DNA of 64,000 nucleotides from Marinibacterium profundimaris (lineage in GTDB: Bacteria; Pseudomonadota; Alphaproteobacteria; Rhodobacterales; Rhodobacteraceae), in NCBI RefSeq assembly GCF_002210095.1, contig NZ_AQQR01000001.1:868001-932000 (forward strand), in the 5' to 3' direction. The notes under the pieces are model-generated. The model saw only the letters and a list, made by a program, of their open reading frames with translations, was not told where the DNA came from and made no database searches. Shown piece after piece: positions 51,031 through 59,613 of this stretch (the first letter of the stretch is position 1; each line of letters begins with the position of its first letter). The position numbers and the translations under genes are program-made.

Positions 51031-51965
51031 CACTTGTCGTCCCCGAATTCGGCCGCCATCGGATCTTCGTCCTCGTCGTCATAGAAACCATCCTCGCGCA
51101 GCTGCTGCTCGCGCTTGGCATCGACGCGCCGCACCAGGAAGATCGAGATCTCGTAGAGCCCGTAGACCACGACGAACAGGATCGCCTGTGTGATCACATC
51201 CGGGGGCGTGACCAGGGCGGCCAGCACCAGGATCGCCACGACGGCGTATTTGCGGACCGAGGCCAGCCCCGCCGCATCGACCAGACCGGCCTTGCCCATG
51301 AGTGTCAGGAGCACTGGCAACTGAAAGCACAGACCGAAGGCCACGATGAGCTTCAGCGTGATGTCCAGCGTTTCGTTGACCTTGCCGTTGAAGACGATGT
51401 CGATGCCCCGTTCGGTCACTGGCGGCGCGATCTCTTCGACCTCGACAACGCCTTCGGCAACGCCATCCGCCACCGTGGCAACGAAGGTCGAGATCATCGA
51501 GGCCGCGTCGGCAAAGCCGAGGAAGAACTGCATCGCCAGCGGCGTCACCACGTAATGGGCAAAGGCCGCGCCCAAGATAAACAGCCCCGGAGAGGCCACC
51601 AGGAAGGGCAGGAACGCATTCTTTTCAGAACGGTACAGCCCCGGCGCCACGAAGCGCCACATCTGGTAGGCAATCACGGGGAAGGCCAGCGCAAGGCCGC
51701 CCACCATCGAGATCCGCACCAGCGTGAAAAAATATTCCTGCGGCGCGGTGTACTGCATCACAGGGTTCGGATCGCCGAGCGAGCGCATCGTCGACTCGAT
51801 CGGGACCAGCAGGAAATCGAGGATCTGCCCCCCCACCGTGAAACAGGCCACCATCGCCACGAGAAAGGCGACAACGGACCAGATCAGCCGTTGTCGCAAC
51901 TCTGTCAGGTGCTCGATCAGCGGCGCGGCGCTGTCCTCGATCTCGTCATCATGGGTCGTGCTCAT
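51030..51965 (-). CDS. tatC: Sec-independent protein translocase subunit TatC
   Basis: Core receptor of the twin-arginine export system; 311 residues, longer than the E. coli protein (258) because of an insert near 165-195 in the second periplasmic loop. The N-terminal [15 protein letters not shown] motif and six membrane helices are visible, with the conserved glutamate region ([17 protein letters not shown]) between helices. It recognises RR signal peptides in the inner membrane with TatB. The start overlaps tatB by ATGA and the acidic C-terminal tail ends at the ATPase start. Confidence 0.95.
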   Translation of the reverse strand: MSTTHDDEIEDSAAPLIEHLTELRQRLIWSVVAFLVAMVACFTVGGQILDFLLVPIESTMRSLGDPNPVMQYTAPQEYFFTLVRISMVGGLALAFPVIAYQMWRFVAPGLYRSEKNAFLPFLVASPGLFILGAAFAHYVVTPLAMQFFLGFADAASMISTFVATVADGVAEGVVEVEEIAPPVTERGIDIVFNGKVNETLDITLKLIVAFGLCFQLPVLLTLMGKAGLVDAAGLASVRKYAVVAILVLAALVTPPDVITQAILFVVVYGLYEISIFLVRRVDAKREQQLREDGFYDDEDEDPMAAEFGDDK

Positions 51966-52450
51966 GTTTCGGCCTTCTTCTCTGCCGATTGCTCCGCGGC
52001 CTCGTCCGCCGTCAGTGCAGCCTCGGCGGCCTCGGCCTTGGCCAGCGCCTCGGCGGCTTCGCGTGCCTTGCGGTCGGCCGCGGCCCGGGCGGTCTGTGCC
52101 TGGATCTTCTTGGCCTGCTCGGCCCGGTCGGCCGCCAGCTTGCCGGTGGCGCTGCCCTTTTCATACTTGGACGGATCGACCGAAGACGTCACGTCGCGCG
52201 CGATGTCCTTGACCCCGTCCATGGCGGACCCGATCGGATTGGTGGCCGATTTCAGCCCCGAGGCCACGTCCCGCAGCCCGGTTTCATCCGCCGCGTCGTT
52301 CATCGCGCGGCTGAAATCGCGCGCCATGGCCCGCGCCTTGCCGACGAACCGCCCGACATTGCGGAACAGCACCGGAAGATCCTTGGGCCCGACCACGATC
52401 AGCGCCACGATCCCGATGACCAGGAGCTCGCTCCAGCCCAGATCGAACAT
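51962..52450 (-). CDS. tatB: Sec-independent protein translocase subunit TatB
   Basis: 162 residues: one N-terminal membrane helix, [20 protein letters not shown], with the FDxGxxE motif and the hinge proline, an amphipathic helix ([20 protein letters not shown]), and a long, alanine/glutamate/lysine-rich coiled tail (about 100-162). It forms the signal-peptide receptor with TatC. It lies between tatA and tatC, 6 bases after tatA. Confidence 0.93.
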   Translation of the reverse strand: MFDLGWSELLVIGIVALIVVGPKDLPVLFRNVGRFVGKARAMARDFSRAMNDAADETGLRDVASGLKSATNPIGSAMDGVKDIARDVTSSVDPSKYEKGSATGKLAADRAEQAKKIQAQTARAAADRKAREAAEALAKAEAAEAALTADEAAEQSAEKKAET

Positions 52451-52456
52451 GTCGGA

Positions 52457-52678
52457 TTACGCCTTGGTCTTGTCGGTCTCGGCCTCGGGCGTCACGTCCT
52501 TGGCGTCGTCGCCCGGGTCGTTCTCAAGCTCCTTGGCGCCCTCGTTCATACCTTTCTTGAAGGACGTGATGCCCTTGCCCACTTCGCCCATCATCGAGCT
52601 GATCTTACCGCGCCCGAAAAGCACCAGCACCACGACAGCAATCAGAAGAAGACCCGGAAGTCCGATATTGTTGAGCAT
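52457..52678 (-). CDS. tatA: Sec-independent protein translocase subunit TatA
   Basis: 73 residues. TatA forms the pore-like part of the export system. The short membrane helix ([17 protein letters not shown]) is followed by the FGRGKI turn, an amphipathic helix ([16 protein letters not shown]) and an acidic tail. The ATG at 52678 has AAGGAG upstream; the longer frame from 52714 is discarded. It is the first gene of tatA-tatB-tatC-DUF815. Confidence 0.94.
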   Translation of the reverse strand: MLNNIGLPGLLLIAVVVLVLFGRGKISSMMGEVGKGITSFKKGMNEGAKELENDPGDDAKDVTPEAETDKTKA

Positions 52679-52825
52679 TTGAAAACTCCTTTCCCCGCGC
52701 GAACCCCGCGCCATGTATCTCGATCCCCGTGATAGAATCGCCGCCCGCCCGAGGGAAGCGTGCCAGCCCAGTTCGGGGCCCCCGGCGCCCGGTTGGACGG
52801 GCAGTTTTTTGTGAGATCGCGGCTC

Positions 52826-52843
52826 CTGACAACTTTATGTCAG
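52826..52843. promoter_or_regulatory. Probable operator of the WYL-domain regulator
   Basis: CTGACA-ACTTTA-TGTCAG, perfect six-base arms around six bases, 39 bases before the regulator's ATG. TGACA...TGTCA dyads are typical for YafY/DeoR-type WYL regulators, so autoregulation is likely. The same site also contains GCTCCTGACA (52822-52831), the complement of the TGTCAGGAGC repeat. Confidence 0.65.
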
Positions 52844-52881
52844 TAATTCACCTCGATACACTATGCTTGGAAGGAGATGCC

Positions 52882-53550
52882 ATGCGCCGCAGTGACCGAT
52901 TGCTTGAACTGATGACCCGTCTGCGCGACGGGCGTATCCACCGGGCCGAGGATCTGGCCGCACGTTTCGGCGTCTCGGTCCGCACGATTTACCGGGACAT
53001 GGACACGCTGGCGGCCTCGGGCATCCCTGTCGAGGGCACGCGCGGTTCGGGCTACCGCGCGCTCGACACGCTCACCCTGCCCCCGCTCAGCCTGACCCCG
53101 GCCGAGATCGAAGCGCTGCAGCTGGGCCTGGCCATCGTGGCCGAGGCACCGGATCCCGACCTGAAGGCCGCCGCGCTGTCGCTGACCGAGAAGATGGATG
53201 CCGCCCTGCCGAGCGAGGCGCCGACGGACCGCGATGCCGCGCTGGCGGTCTATCCATTCTCGGACGCCGCGCGCGGCTTTTCGCACATGTCCACGATACG
53301 TGCCGCCATCCGGGGCCGGCAGAAACTGCGCCTCAGCTACCGGCGCCCCGACGATGTCTGGAGCTTCCGCACCATCCGCCCCCTGCAGATCGACCATTTC
53401 GGCCGCGTATGGTCGCTGACGGCCTGGTGCGAGTTGCGCAACGATTTCCGTGTCTTCCGCTTGGACCTGATCGAAAGCGCCGACATCCTGCCAGAGCTCT
53501 TCGTCGACGAGCCGGGCAAGAGCCTGGCCGATTACCGCGCCGCCGGCTGA
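52882..53550 (+). CDS. HTH/WYL-domain transcriptional regulator (YafY type)
   Basis: 222 residues. An N-terminal DeoR-type winged helix (about 1-60; RAEDLAARFGVSVRTIYRDMDTLAASG) and a C-terminal WYL domain (about 135-200) with LRLSYRRPD and the RPLQIDHFGRVWSLTAWCELR core. WYL domains bind small ligands or nucleic acids and control gene activity. The ATG at 52882 has AAGGAGATGCC before it; the upstream open frame is discarded. The operator dyad at 52826-52843 lies in its own leader. No obvious regulated neighbour; the gene is divergent from tatA. Confidence 0.9.
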   Translation: MRRSDRLLELMTRLRDGRIHRAEDLAARFGVSVRTIYRDMDTLAASGIPVEGTRGSGYRALDTLTLPPLSLTPAEIEALQLGLAIVAEAPDPDLKAAALSLTEKMDAALPSEAPTDRDAALAVYPFSDAARGFSHMSTIRAAIRGRQKLRLSYRRPDDVWSFRTIRPLQIDHFGRVWSLTAWCELRNDFRVFRLDLIESADILPELFVDEPGKSLADYRAAG

Positions 53551-53563
53551 CCCGCCCCCCCGG

Positions 53564-54676
53564 TCAGGCCGGGAAGACGAAGCATTTCTCGCGCGGGATC
53601 GTCAGCCACATGGGCTTGCCCGGCTTCGGCATGAAGACCCCCGGCACCGTCGCCTTCAGCAGCATCCCGTCGTGGTCCATGCGGAATTCGACAAGGCTTT
53701 CGTGCCCCATGAACCGCGAACGTTCCACCAGCCCCCGCGCCGCAACGCCGTCGCGCGGTGTCGGCAGGGGACCACGTCCGTTGCGATCGAAATCGATCCG
53801 CACGTGCTGGGGCCGAAACACGATCTCAACCGCCGTCCCGTCGGGCACGCCCGGCGCAAGGAAACGGCCAAAGACCGTCGTGGCCAGTGCGCCGTTCACC
53901 TCTGCCCGGATCACGTTGGTGTCCGAGAAGAACGAGACCGCCGCCCGGTCCGCGGGCCTGGTATAGACCGTGTAGGGCGCGCCGCGCTGCACGATCCGGC
54001 CCTGCCGCATCAGCGCGATCTCGTCGGCCATGCGCATCGCCTCGTCCGGTTCATGCGTCACCAGCAGGACGGCGGCATCCTCGGCTTTCAGCAGATCCAG
54101 CGTTTCGTCCCGGATCCCGTCGCGCAGACGGTTGTCGAGGCCTGAGAAGGGTTCGTCCATCAGCATGATCCGCGGCCGGGGCGCGATGGCGCGGGCCAGG
54201 GCCACCCGCTGCTGCTCGCCGCCCGAGAGCTCGTGCGGATAGGAATCGATGAAGCGCAGCAGGTCGACCCGGTGCAACAGCTCCTCGACCCGGGCGCGGC
54301 GTTCCTCGCGGCTGCCGCTGCGCAGGCCGAAGGCCACGTTGTCGGCGACGCTCAGGTGCGGGAACAGGGCGAAATCCTGGAACATCAGGCCGATGCCGCG
54401 CCGTTCGGGCGGCAGATCGCGCCCATCGCCGCTGATCAGCTTGCCATCCAGAAGGACCTCGCCGGTTTCCTGCCGTTCGACCCCGGCGATGATCCGCAGC
54501 GTCGTGGACTTGCCGCAGCCCGAGGGCCCCAGCAGGCAGGTCACCTGCCCCGGCTGGATGCTGAGGGACACGTGATCGACCACCGGCCGCCCGTTGAACC
54601 GGCGCACGAGGTTGCGCACCTCGAGCCGGGGCACGGGGGTGTCGGGAAGATGTTCGGGTGTTGGCTCGGAACTCAC
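53564..54676 (-). CDS. ABC transporter ATPase, FbpC/PotA-like, orphan
   Basis: 370 residues. The ABC domain (about 18-240) has Walker A GPSGCGKSTT, signature LSGGEQQRV, Walker B IMLMDEPFSGLD and switch histidine THEPDE. The C-terminal part (about 260-370) is a TOBE-like regulatory domain, as in iron(III) FbpC or polyamine PotA. Permease and binding-protein genes are not adjacent, so the substrate is not known; it may serve a transporter encoded elsewhere. The start is GTG at 54676 with no convincing ribosome-binding site. It follows the AlkD-like gene after 106 bases. Confidence 0.85.
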   Translation of the reverse strand: MSSEPTPEHLPDTPVPRLEVRNLVRRFNGRPVVDHVSLSIQPGQVTCLLGPSGCGKSTTLRIIAGVERQETGEVLLDGKLISGDGRDLPPERRGIGLMFQDFALFPHLSVADNVAFGLRSGSREERRARVEELLHRVDLLRFIDSYPHELSGGEQQRVALARAIAPRPRIMLMDEPFSGLDNRLRDGIRDETLDLLKAEDAAVLLVTHEPDEAMRMADEIALMRQGRIVQRGAPYTVYTRPADRAAVSFFSDTNVIRAEVNGALATTVFGRFLAPGVPDGTAVEIVFRPQHVRIDFDRNGRGPLPTPRDGVAARGLVERSRFMGHESLVEFRMDHDGMLLKATVPGVFMPKPGKPMWLTIPREKCFVFPA

Positions 54677-54782
54677 GCCGGGTCTCGTACCGCATTCTGG
54701 CCGCAGGATCCCGCCCCGATAACAACGCCCCGGGGGCGAGGCAAGCGGCAGGTCGCCTCACATGGATGGCACAGCGGGCGGC

Positions 54783-55904
54783 TCAGTTGTCCAAAAGCTC
54801 GAAACCGGCCTCGCCCAGCACGCGGCCATTGACCTGCAGCGCGATCTTCTGCGCCCCGGGATACAGCCGGTAGGTCGTGGCGTCCCCTTTCAGCCCGTGC
54901 CGTTTCACGATGGTCTGAGGGGTACCGGCGGCCAGCTGCAGTGTCTTCAGCTTGTGCACCTTGGGCGCCAGCTCGCCGTTGGCGCGGCGGCGCCAGAAGA
55001 CGTAATCGACGATGGCCCCGGCCGACACATCGCAGTGCAGCGTCACCGCAAGTTCCATCACATCGCCGATCCGCGCCTGGGCAGGGATGTCGAACTGCAG
55101 CAGCTTGATCGGAGCGTCAGGGTCGAAGCCCAGGAGCGCCATCGCCCGGGGATCGCCCGCCTTGACCAGCCCGCGCAGCGCGTGCCCGGTCATCCACTGC
55201 AGCTCGCGCGGCGCCTGCCGCCCGGCCTGCCCCCAGGCGTTCAGCCGGTCCAGCGCCAGCTCGGGCCGGATCTTGGTGATGTCATTGAGGTGGTTGGCCA
55301 CCGATCTTGTCACGTAGCGCGTCGGGTCCGCATGCAGCCGGTCCAGCAGCGGCAAAGCGCGGTCCGGGTCCAGCCCGATGGCCGGCGCCCAGGGCAGCTT
55401 GGGCCGCGTGCCCTCACTCACCAGCCGCCGCACGTGGTAATTCGGGTGCTGCGCCCAATCCTCCATCCGTTCCAGAACCAGGTCCGGGTAGCGGATCAGG
55501 AAGGCGCGGATCGACATCTCCATGCTGAACCGCTGGGTGATCTCCTCCATCAGGTCCAGCGACAGGTCCGGATGCTCCTCAAGCCCCAGCGCCGTGACAA
55601 CCTCGCCCAGGGGTGCGTGGATGAAGCGGCCGAAATCGTCATCCGTCCGGGTCGGGTCCAGCGGCGGTGGCAGGGCCGCGCGCAGGATCGGCGCGGCCTC
55701 CGGCAGGTTTCCGGGCAGCTCTTGCAGCAGGCATTCGGCGATCCAGGCGATCCGCGCCTTCAGCTCCAGCTCGGGCAGGCGCGCCAGCACGGCGGCCTCG
55801 AACCGGTCGGCGTCGATCGCCCCGGTGGCCCGGAACTGCGCGGCAAGGTCACCGATCGTGGACGGGTTGAAGAGATCGTCCTTCAGAGAGAAGCCTGACG
55901 CCAT
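54783..55904 (-). CDS. DNA alkylation repair-like (AlkD/HEAT) protein
   Basis: 373 residues built of HEAT-like helical repeats, as in the AlkC/AlkD glycosylase family that removes alkylated bases. Conserved segments are HPNYHVRRLVSEGTRPKLPW near residue 165 and RYVTRSVANHLNDI near 210. The C-terminal 100 residues (from about 280) form an extra beta-rich domain like an invasin/Ig fold (DIPAQARIGDVMELAVTL). This arrangement recalls AlkC more than AlkD. It starts 3 bases after the SDR stop, so both share a transcript. Confidence 0.82.
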   Translation of the reverse strand: MASGFSLKDDLFNPSTIGDLAAQFRATGAIDADRFEAAVLARLPELELKARIAWIAECLLQELPGNLPEAAPILRAALPPPLDPTRTDDDFGRFIHAPLGEVVTALGLEEHPDLSLDLMEEITQRFSMEMSIRAFLIRYPDLVLERMEDWAQHPNYHVRRLVSEGTRPKLPWAPAIGLDPDRALPLLDRLHADPTRYVTRSVANHLNDITKIRPELALDRLNAWGQAGRQAPRELQWMTGHALRGLVKAGDPRAMALLGFDPDAPIKLLQFDIPAQARIGDVMELAVTLHCDVSAGAIVDYVFWRRRANGELAPKVHKLKTLQLAAGTPQTIVKRHGLKGDATTYRLYPGAQKIALQVNGRVLGEAGFELLDN

Positions 55905-55907
55905 GAC

Positions 55908-56690
55908 TTACATTGTCAGATTGTTCAGCCCGCCGTCGAGCAGGATGTTCTGCCCCACGATGAAGCCGGCATGTTGCGAGCAGAGAAAGGCGCAGGTCTG
56001 GCCGAACTCCTCCCTGGTGCCGATACGCCCCACGGGGATGTTGGAGGCGCGCTCGGCGCGGACCTCTTCGGCGCTCTGACCGGTCTGTTTCATGATCGCG
56101 GCGTCGGTTGTGCGGATCCGGTCGGTGTCATGCACGCCCGGCAGCAGGTTGTTGATCGTCACGCCGCTGCCGGCCACTTGCCGCGCGGTTCCGGCGACAT
56201 AGCCGGTCAGCCCGGTGCGCGCGGCATTCGACAGGCCCAGCGTGGCAATGGGCGCCCGCACAGATTGCGAGGTGATATTGACCACGCGTCCCCAGCCCCG
56301 CTCCATCATGCCCGGCAGAACGGCCTTCATCAGCGCGATGGGCGTCAGCATGTTCGCATCCAGCGCCTTGACGAAATCCTCGCGGTCCCAGTCCGACCAC
56401 ATCCCCGGCGGCGGGCCGCCATTGTTGTTCACCAGGATATCCGGCGCGCCGCCGGCGGCGCCCAGAACCTGCGCCTGCCCCTCGTCCGACCCGATATCGC
56501 AGGCCACCGCCGTGACCTCGACCCCGTAGGTGTCGCGCAGCCGCGCGGCCTCGGTCTCCAGCAGGTCGGCGCCCCGGGCATTCATCACCAGATTGACGCC
56601 GGCCTCGGCCAGCGCCTCGGCACAGCCCAGGCCAAGCCCCTTGCTCGATGCGCAGACGATGGCGGTCTTGCCGCGAATTCCCAGGTCCAT
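55908..56690 (-). CDS. SDR-family oxidoreductase lacking the YxxxK pair
   Basis: 260 residues. The Rossmann motif is present (VCASSKGLGLGCAE near residue 12) and the NNNGGPPPG segment replaces NNAG. After the serine in NITSQS the position of the catalytic tyrosine holds leucine (LGLSNAARTG), and the lysine is replaced by arginine. I know this LSNAxR variant from a subgroup of FabG-like proteins. The catalytic chemistry is therefore uncertain; it may bind NAD(P) and a ligand without the usual mechanism. It is the first gene of SDR-AlkD-like-ABC ATPase. Confidence 0.85.
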   Translation of the reverse strand: MDLGIRGKTAIVCASSKGLGLGCAEALAEAGVNLVMNARGADLLETEAARLRDTYGVEVTAVACDIGSDEGQAQVLGAAGGAPDILVNNNGGPPPGMWSDWDREDFVKALDANMLTPIALMKAVLPGMMERGWGRVVNITSQSVRAPIATLGLSNAARTGLTGYVAGTARQVAGSGVTINNLLPGVHDTDRIRTTDAAIMKQTGQSAEEVRAERASNIPVGRIGTREEFGQTCAFLCSQHAGFIVGQNILLDGGLNNLTM

Positions 56691-56856
56691 GATGGTCTCC
56701 TTGCCCTGCCTCGCCGCGATCCGGCCGCGGTGCCCCGGGGTACCATCCCCGCCACGGGGGACGCCAGCAAAACACCGTCGCGTTGACCCGGCTTCGCCAT
56801 AATCCTAGCGTACCGGGGCATATCAAACCCTGTTCTTCTTCGCGCCCGGCTTTCCC

Positions 56857-57861
56857 ATGTCCCTTGCCCCCGTTCAATCTGTCCTGGTCCACGAGGCCGG
56901 CGCCTTCCGCGTCGCGCTTGGCGCCAACATGGGCGATCCGGTCTCGATCCTGGACGAACTCACGCTGGACGACATCTATGAACTTGCCCCCGACAGCGAG
57001 CGGCAGCGCATGGCCCTGCTGATGGGCCGTGACGGCACGCTGAGCATCGCAAGCTCAAGCGATGCGGGCCAGCCCGGCGCGCGGCTGCACCTGGATTGCA
57101 CGCTGCTGCTGATGTCGCCCGACGGCGAGACGACCGATGCGCTGGTGCTGGTCGAGGTCGACGACGAAGGCCATATCGAAGAGATCTACCTGCTTCCGCT
57201 GGGCCCGCTTGCGCCCCGCACCGGCTACACCCTGGTCGGCGCCGACCGCGACAGCGTGACGGCCAAATTCGCCCAGATCGCCTGCGTCTCCTTCACGCGC
57301 GGCACGCATATCACCATGGCCACCGGCCGGCAGGTCCCGATCGAACAGATCCAGCCGGGCGACCGTGTCCTGACCCGCGACGATGGCGTGCGCGAGGTCC
57401 GCTGGATCGGCCAGACCACGGTGCGCGCGGTCGGGGATTTCGCGCCGATCCTGGTAAAGAAGGGCACGCTCAACAACGCCAACGACCTGCTGGTCAGCCC
57501 CGATCACCGGCTGTTCATCTACCAGCGCACCGATCAGCTGGGCGCCGGGCGCGCCGATTTGCTGGTCGCCGCGCGGCACCTGGTGAACGACGACACGATC
57601 GTGGTGCGCAATGGCGGCTTCGTGGATTACTTCCAGATCCTCTTTGACCGGCACCACATCATCTACGCCGAGGGGATCGCCGCGGAATCGACGCTGGTGA
57701 ACCCGCGCACCCGCCCCGCCCTGCCCGACAGCCTGGCCGAGGTTCTGCAGGCCATGCTGCCCCGCAACGACGACCGGGAGAGGCATGGGCTCGACGTAGG
57801 CAAGGCCCTGCTTGACCGCCCCGACGCAATCGAGCTGCTGCTGCGCGCCTCTTCCCGCTGA
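56857..57861 (+). CDS. Hint (hedgehog/intein)-domain protein
   Basis: 334 residues. The Hint domain starts at Cys143 in ACVSFTRGTHI and continues with QIQPGDRVLTRDDGVREVRWIG, the LVSPDHRLFI histidine motif and VVRNGGFVDYFQILFDRHHIIYAEG. It is a complete self-processing domain of the Hint_2 type common in Roseobacter-group bacteria. The first 140 residues are an acidic beta-rich domain with no recognised family and no signal peptide. Whether it cleaves or cyclises itself is unknown, since the usual C-terminal splice partner is absent (about 75 residues follow). Confidence 0.85.
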   Translation: MSLAPVQSVLVHEAGAFRVALGANMGDPVSILDELTLDDIYELAPDSERQRMALLMGRDGTLSIASSSDAGQPGARLHLDCTLLLMSPDGETTDALVLVEVDDEGHIEEIYLLPLGPLAPRTGYTLVGADRDSVTAKFAQIACVSFTRGTHITMATGRQVPIEQIQPGDRVLTRDDGVREVRWIGQTTVRAVGDFAPILVKKGTLNNANDLLVSPDHRLFIYQRTDQLGAGRADLLVAARHLVNDDTIVVRNGGFVDYFQILFDRHHIIYAEGIAAESTLVNPRTRPALPDSLAEVLQAMLPRNDDRERHGLDVGKALLDRPDAIELLLRASSR

Positions 57862-57920
57862 CCGTCAACGACAGCAGCCGCGAGACGGGCCGGCAACGTC
57901 CCGACGAGCAGCCCATCCGC

Positions 57921-57999
57921 CGCAGCCAAATTCTTGCGCGACACCGCGTATCCGCGCAGCCAATTTCTTGCGCGCAGCCGCGCAGCCAATTATAGCGCG
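57921..57999 (+). repeat. Three CGCAGCCAA-type repeats before prfC
   Basis: CGCAGCCAAATTCTTGCGCG (57921-57940), a 22-base CGCGCAGCCAATTTC...GCGCG (57953-57974) and a 21-base CGCGCAGCCAATTATAGCGCG-type copy (57979-57999). The last copy contains the -10 element of the prfC promoter. Confidence 0.8.
57968..57996 (+). promoter_or_regulatory. Probable sigma70 promoter of prfC, leaderless
   Basis: TTGCGC at 57968-57973, 17 bases, TATAGC at 57991-57996. The expected transcription start, seven bases downstream, is the A of the prfC ATG at 58003, and no ribosome-binding site is visible. The mRNA may be leaderless. Confidence 0.55.
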
Positions 58000-58002
58000 G
58001 TC

Positions 58003-59610
58003 ATGTTGGACACCGCTTCAAACCGCCCCGACCTGCCGCCCGAGATCGCGCGGCGCCGGACCTTTGCCATCATCTCGCATCCCGATGCGGGCAAGACGAC
58101 GCTGACCGAGAAGTTCCTTCTCTACGGTGGCGCCATCCAGATGGCCGGACAGGTGCGCGCGAAGGGCGAGGCGCGGCGCACGCGGTCGGACTTCATGCAG
58201 ATGGAAAAGGATCGCGGCATCTCGGTCTCGGCCTCGGCCATGTCCTTCGACTACCGCAACTTCCGCTTCAACCTGGTCGACACGCCGGGCCACTCGGATT
58301 TCTCGGAAGACACCTATCGCACGCTGACAGCGGTGGATGCGGCGATCATGGTGATCGACGGCGCCAAGGGCGTGGAAAGCCAGACCCGGAAATTGTTCGA
58401 GGTCTGCCGCCTGCGCGACCTTCCAATCTTGACATTTTGCAACAAAATGGACCGCGAAAGCCGCGATGTTTTCGAGATTATTGACGAAATCCAGGAAAAC
58501 CTCGCAATCGACGTGACCCCGGCCTCCTGGCCCATCGGGCAGGGCCGCGACTTTGTCGGATGCTACGATATCCTGCGCGACCGCCTGGAGCTGATGGACC
58601 GCGCCGACCGCAACAAGGTCGCCGAAAGCATCGCGATCGAGGGGCTCGATGATCCGAAACTTGCCGAACATGTGCCCGCCCACCTGCTCGACCAGCTGAA
58701 GGAAGAGCTTGAGATGGCGCGCGAACTGCTGCCGCCGCTGGATCCGCAGGCGCTGCTGGATGGCACGCTGACCCCGATCTGGTTCGGCTCGGCGATCAAT
58801 TCCTTCGGCGTGAAAGAGCTGATGGACGGTATCGGCACCTACGGTCCGCAGCCCCAGGTGCAATCGGCCGAGCCGCGGCAGATCGCACCCGAGGAAACCA
58901 AGGTTTCGGGCTTTGTCTTCAAGGTGCAGGCCAACATGGACCCCAAGCACCGCGACCGCGTGGCGTTCGTCCGCATGGCCTCGGGCCATTTCAAGCGCGG
59001 GATGAAGCTGACCCATGTGCGCTCGAAGAAGCCCATGGCGATCTCCAACCCGGTGCTGTTCCTCGCCTCCGACCGCGAACTGGCCGAGGAGGCCTGGGCC
59101 GGCGACATCATCGGGATCCCGAACCATGGCCAGCTGCGCATCGGCGACACGCTGACCGAAGGCGAGATGCTGCGCGTGGCGGGCATCCCCTCCTTCGCGC
59201 CGGAACTGCTGCAGGGCGTCCGCGCGGGCGATCCGATGAAGGCCAAGCACCTGGAAAAGGCGCTGATGCAATTTGCCGAGGAAGGCGCGGCAAAGGTCTT
59301 CAAGCCATCGATCGGCTCGGGCTTCATCGTCGGCGTCGTCGGGCAGTTGCAGTTCGAGGTGCTCGCCTCGCGGATCGAGATGGAATACGGCCTGCCCGTG
59401 CGGTTCGAGCAGTCGCAGTTCACCTCGGCCCGCTGGGTGTCGGGCGAGAAGGCGGCGGTTGAGAAGCTCGTCAATGCCAACAAGCAGCACATCAGCCACG
59501 ACCATGACGGTGACATCGTCTACCTGACGCGGCTGCAGTGGGATATCGACCGGATCGAGCGCGATTATCCTGACGTCAAGCTGACGGCGACCAAGGAAAT
59601 GATGGTCTGA
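58003..59610 (+). CDS. prfC: Peptide chain release factor 3
   Basis: GTPase that recycles RF1/RF2 from the ribosome, 535 residues. The G-domain motifs are HPDAGKTT (G1), the RGISVSA switch, DTPGHSDF (G3) and NKMD (G4) near residue 140. Domain II starts near 300 and domain III near 395. The ATG at 58003 starts the MLDTASNRPDLPPEIARRRT N-terminus. It has no ribosome-binding site and is directly next to a -10 element. A glycosyltransferase gene follows after three bases. Confidence 0.96.
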   Translation: MLDTASNRPDLPPEIARRRTFAIISHPDAGKTTLTEKFLLYGGAIQMAGQVRAKGEARRTRSDFMQMEKDRGISVSASAMSFDYRNFRFNLVDTPGHSDFSEDTYRTLTAVDAAIMVIDGAKGVESQTRKLFEVCRLRDLPILTFCNKMDRESRDVFEIIDEIQENLAIDVTPASWPIGQGRDFVGCYDILRDRLELMDRADRNKVAESIAIEGLDDPKLAEHVPAHLLDQLKEELEMARELLPPLDPQALLDGTLTPIWFGSAINSFGVKELMDGIGTYGPQPQVQSAEPRQIAPEETKVSGFVFKVQANMDPKHRDRVAFVRMASGHFKRGMKLTHVRSKKPMAISNPVLFLASDRELAEEAWAGDIIGIPNHGQLRIGDTLTEGEMLRVAGIPSFAPELLQGVRAGDPMKAKHLEKALMQFAEEGAAKVFKPSIGSGFIVGVVGQLQFEVLASRIEMEYGLPVRFEQSQFTSARWVSGEKAAVEKLVNANKQHISHDHDGDIVYLTRLQWDIDRIERDYPDVKLTATKEMMV

Positions 59611-59613
59611 CGG

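Noticed and set aside
57921-57999. Iteron-type or phage attachment repeats
   Set aside because: Only three imperfect units, no replication or integrase gene nearby; the repeats are explained as promoter-region duplication.
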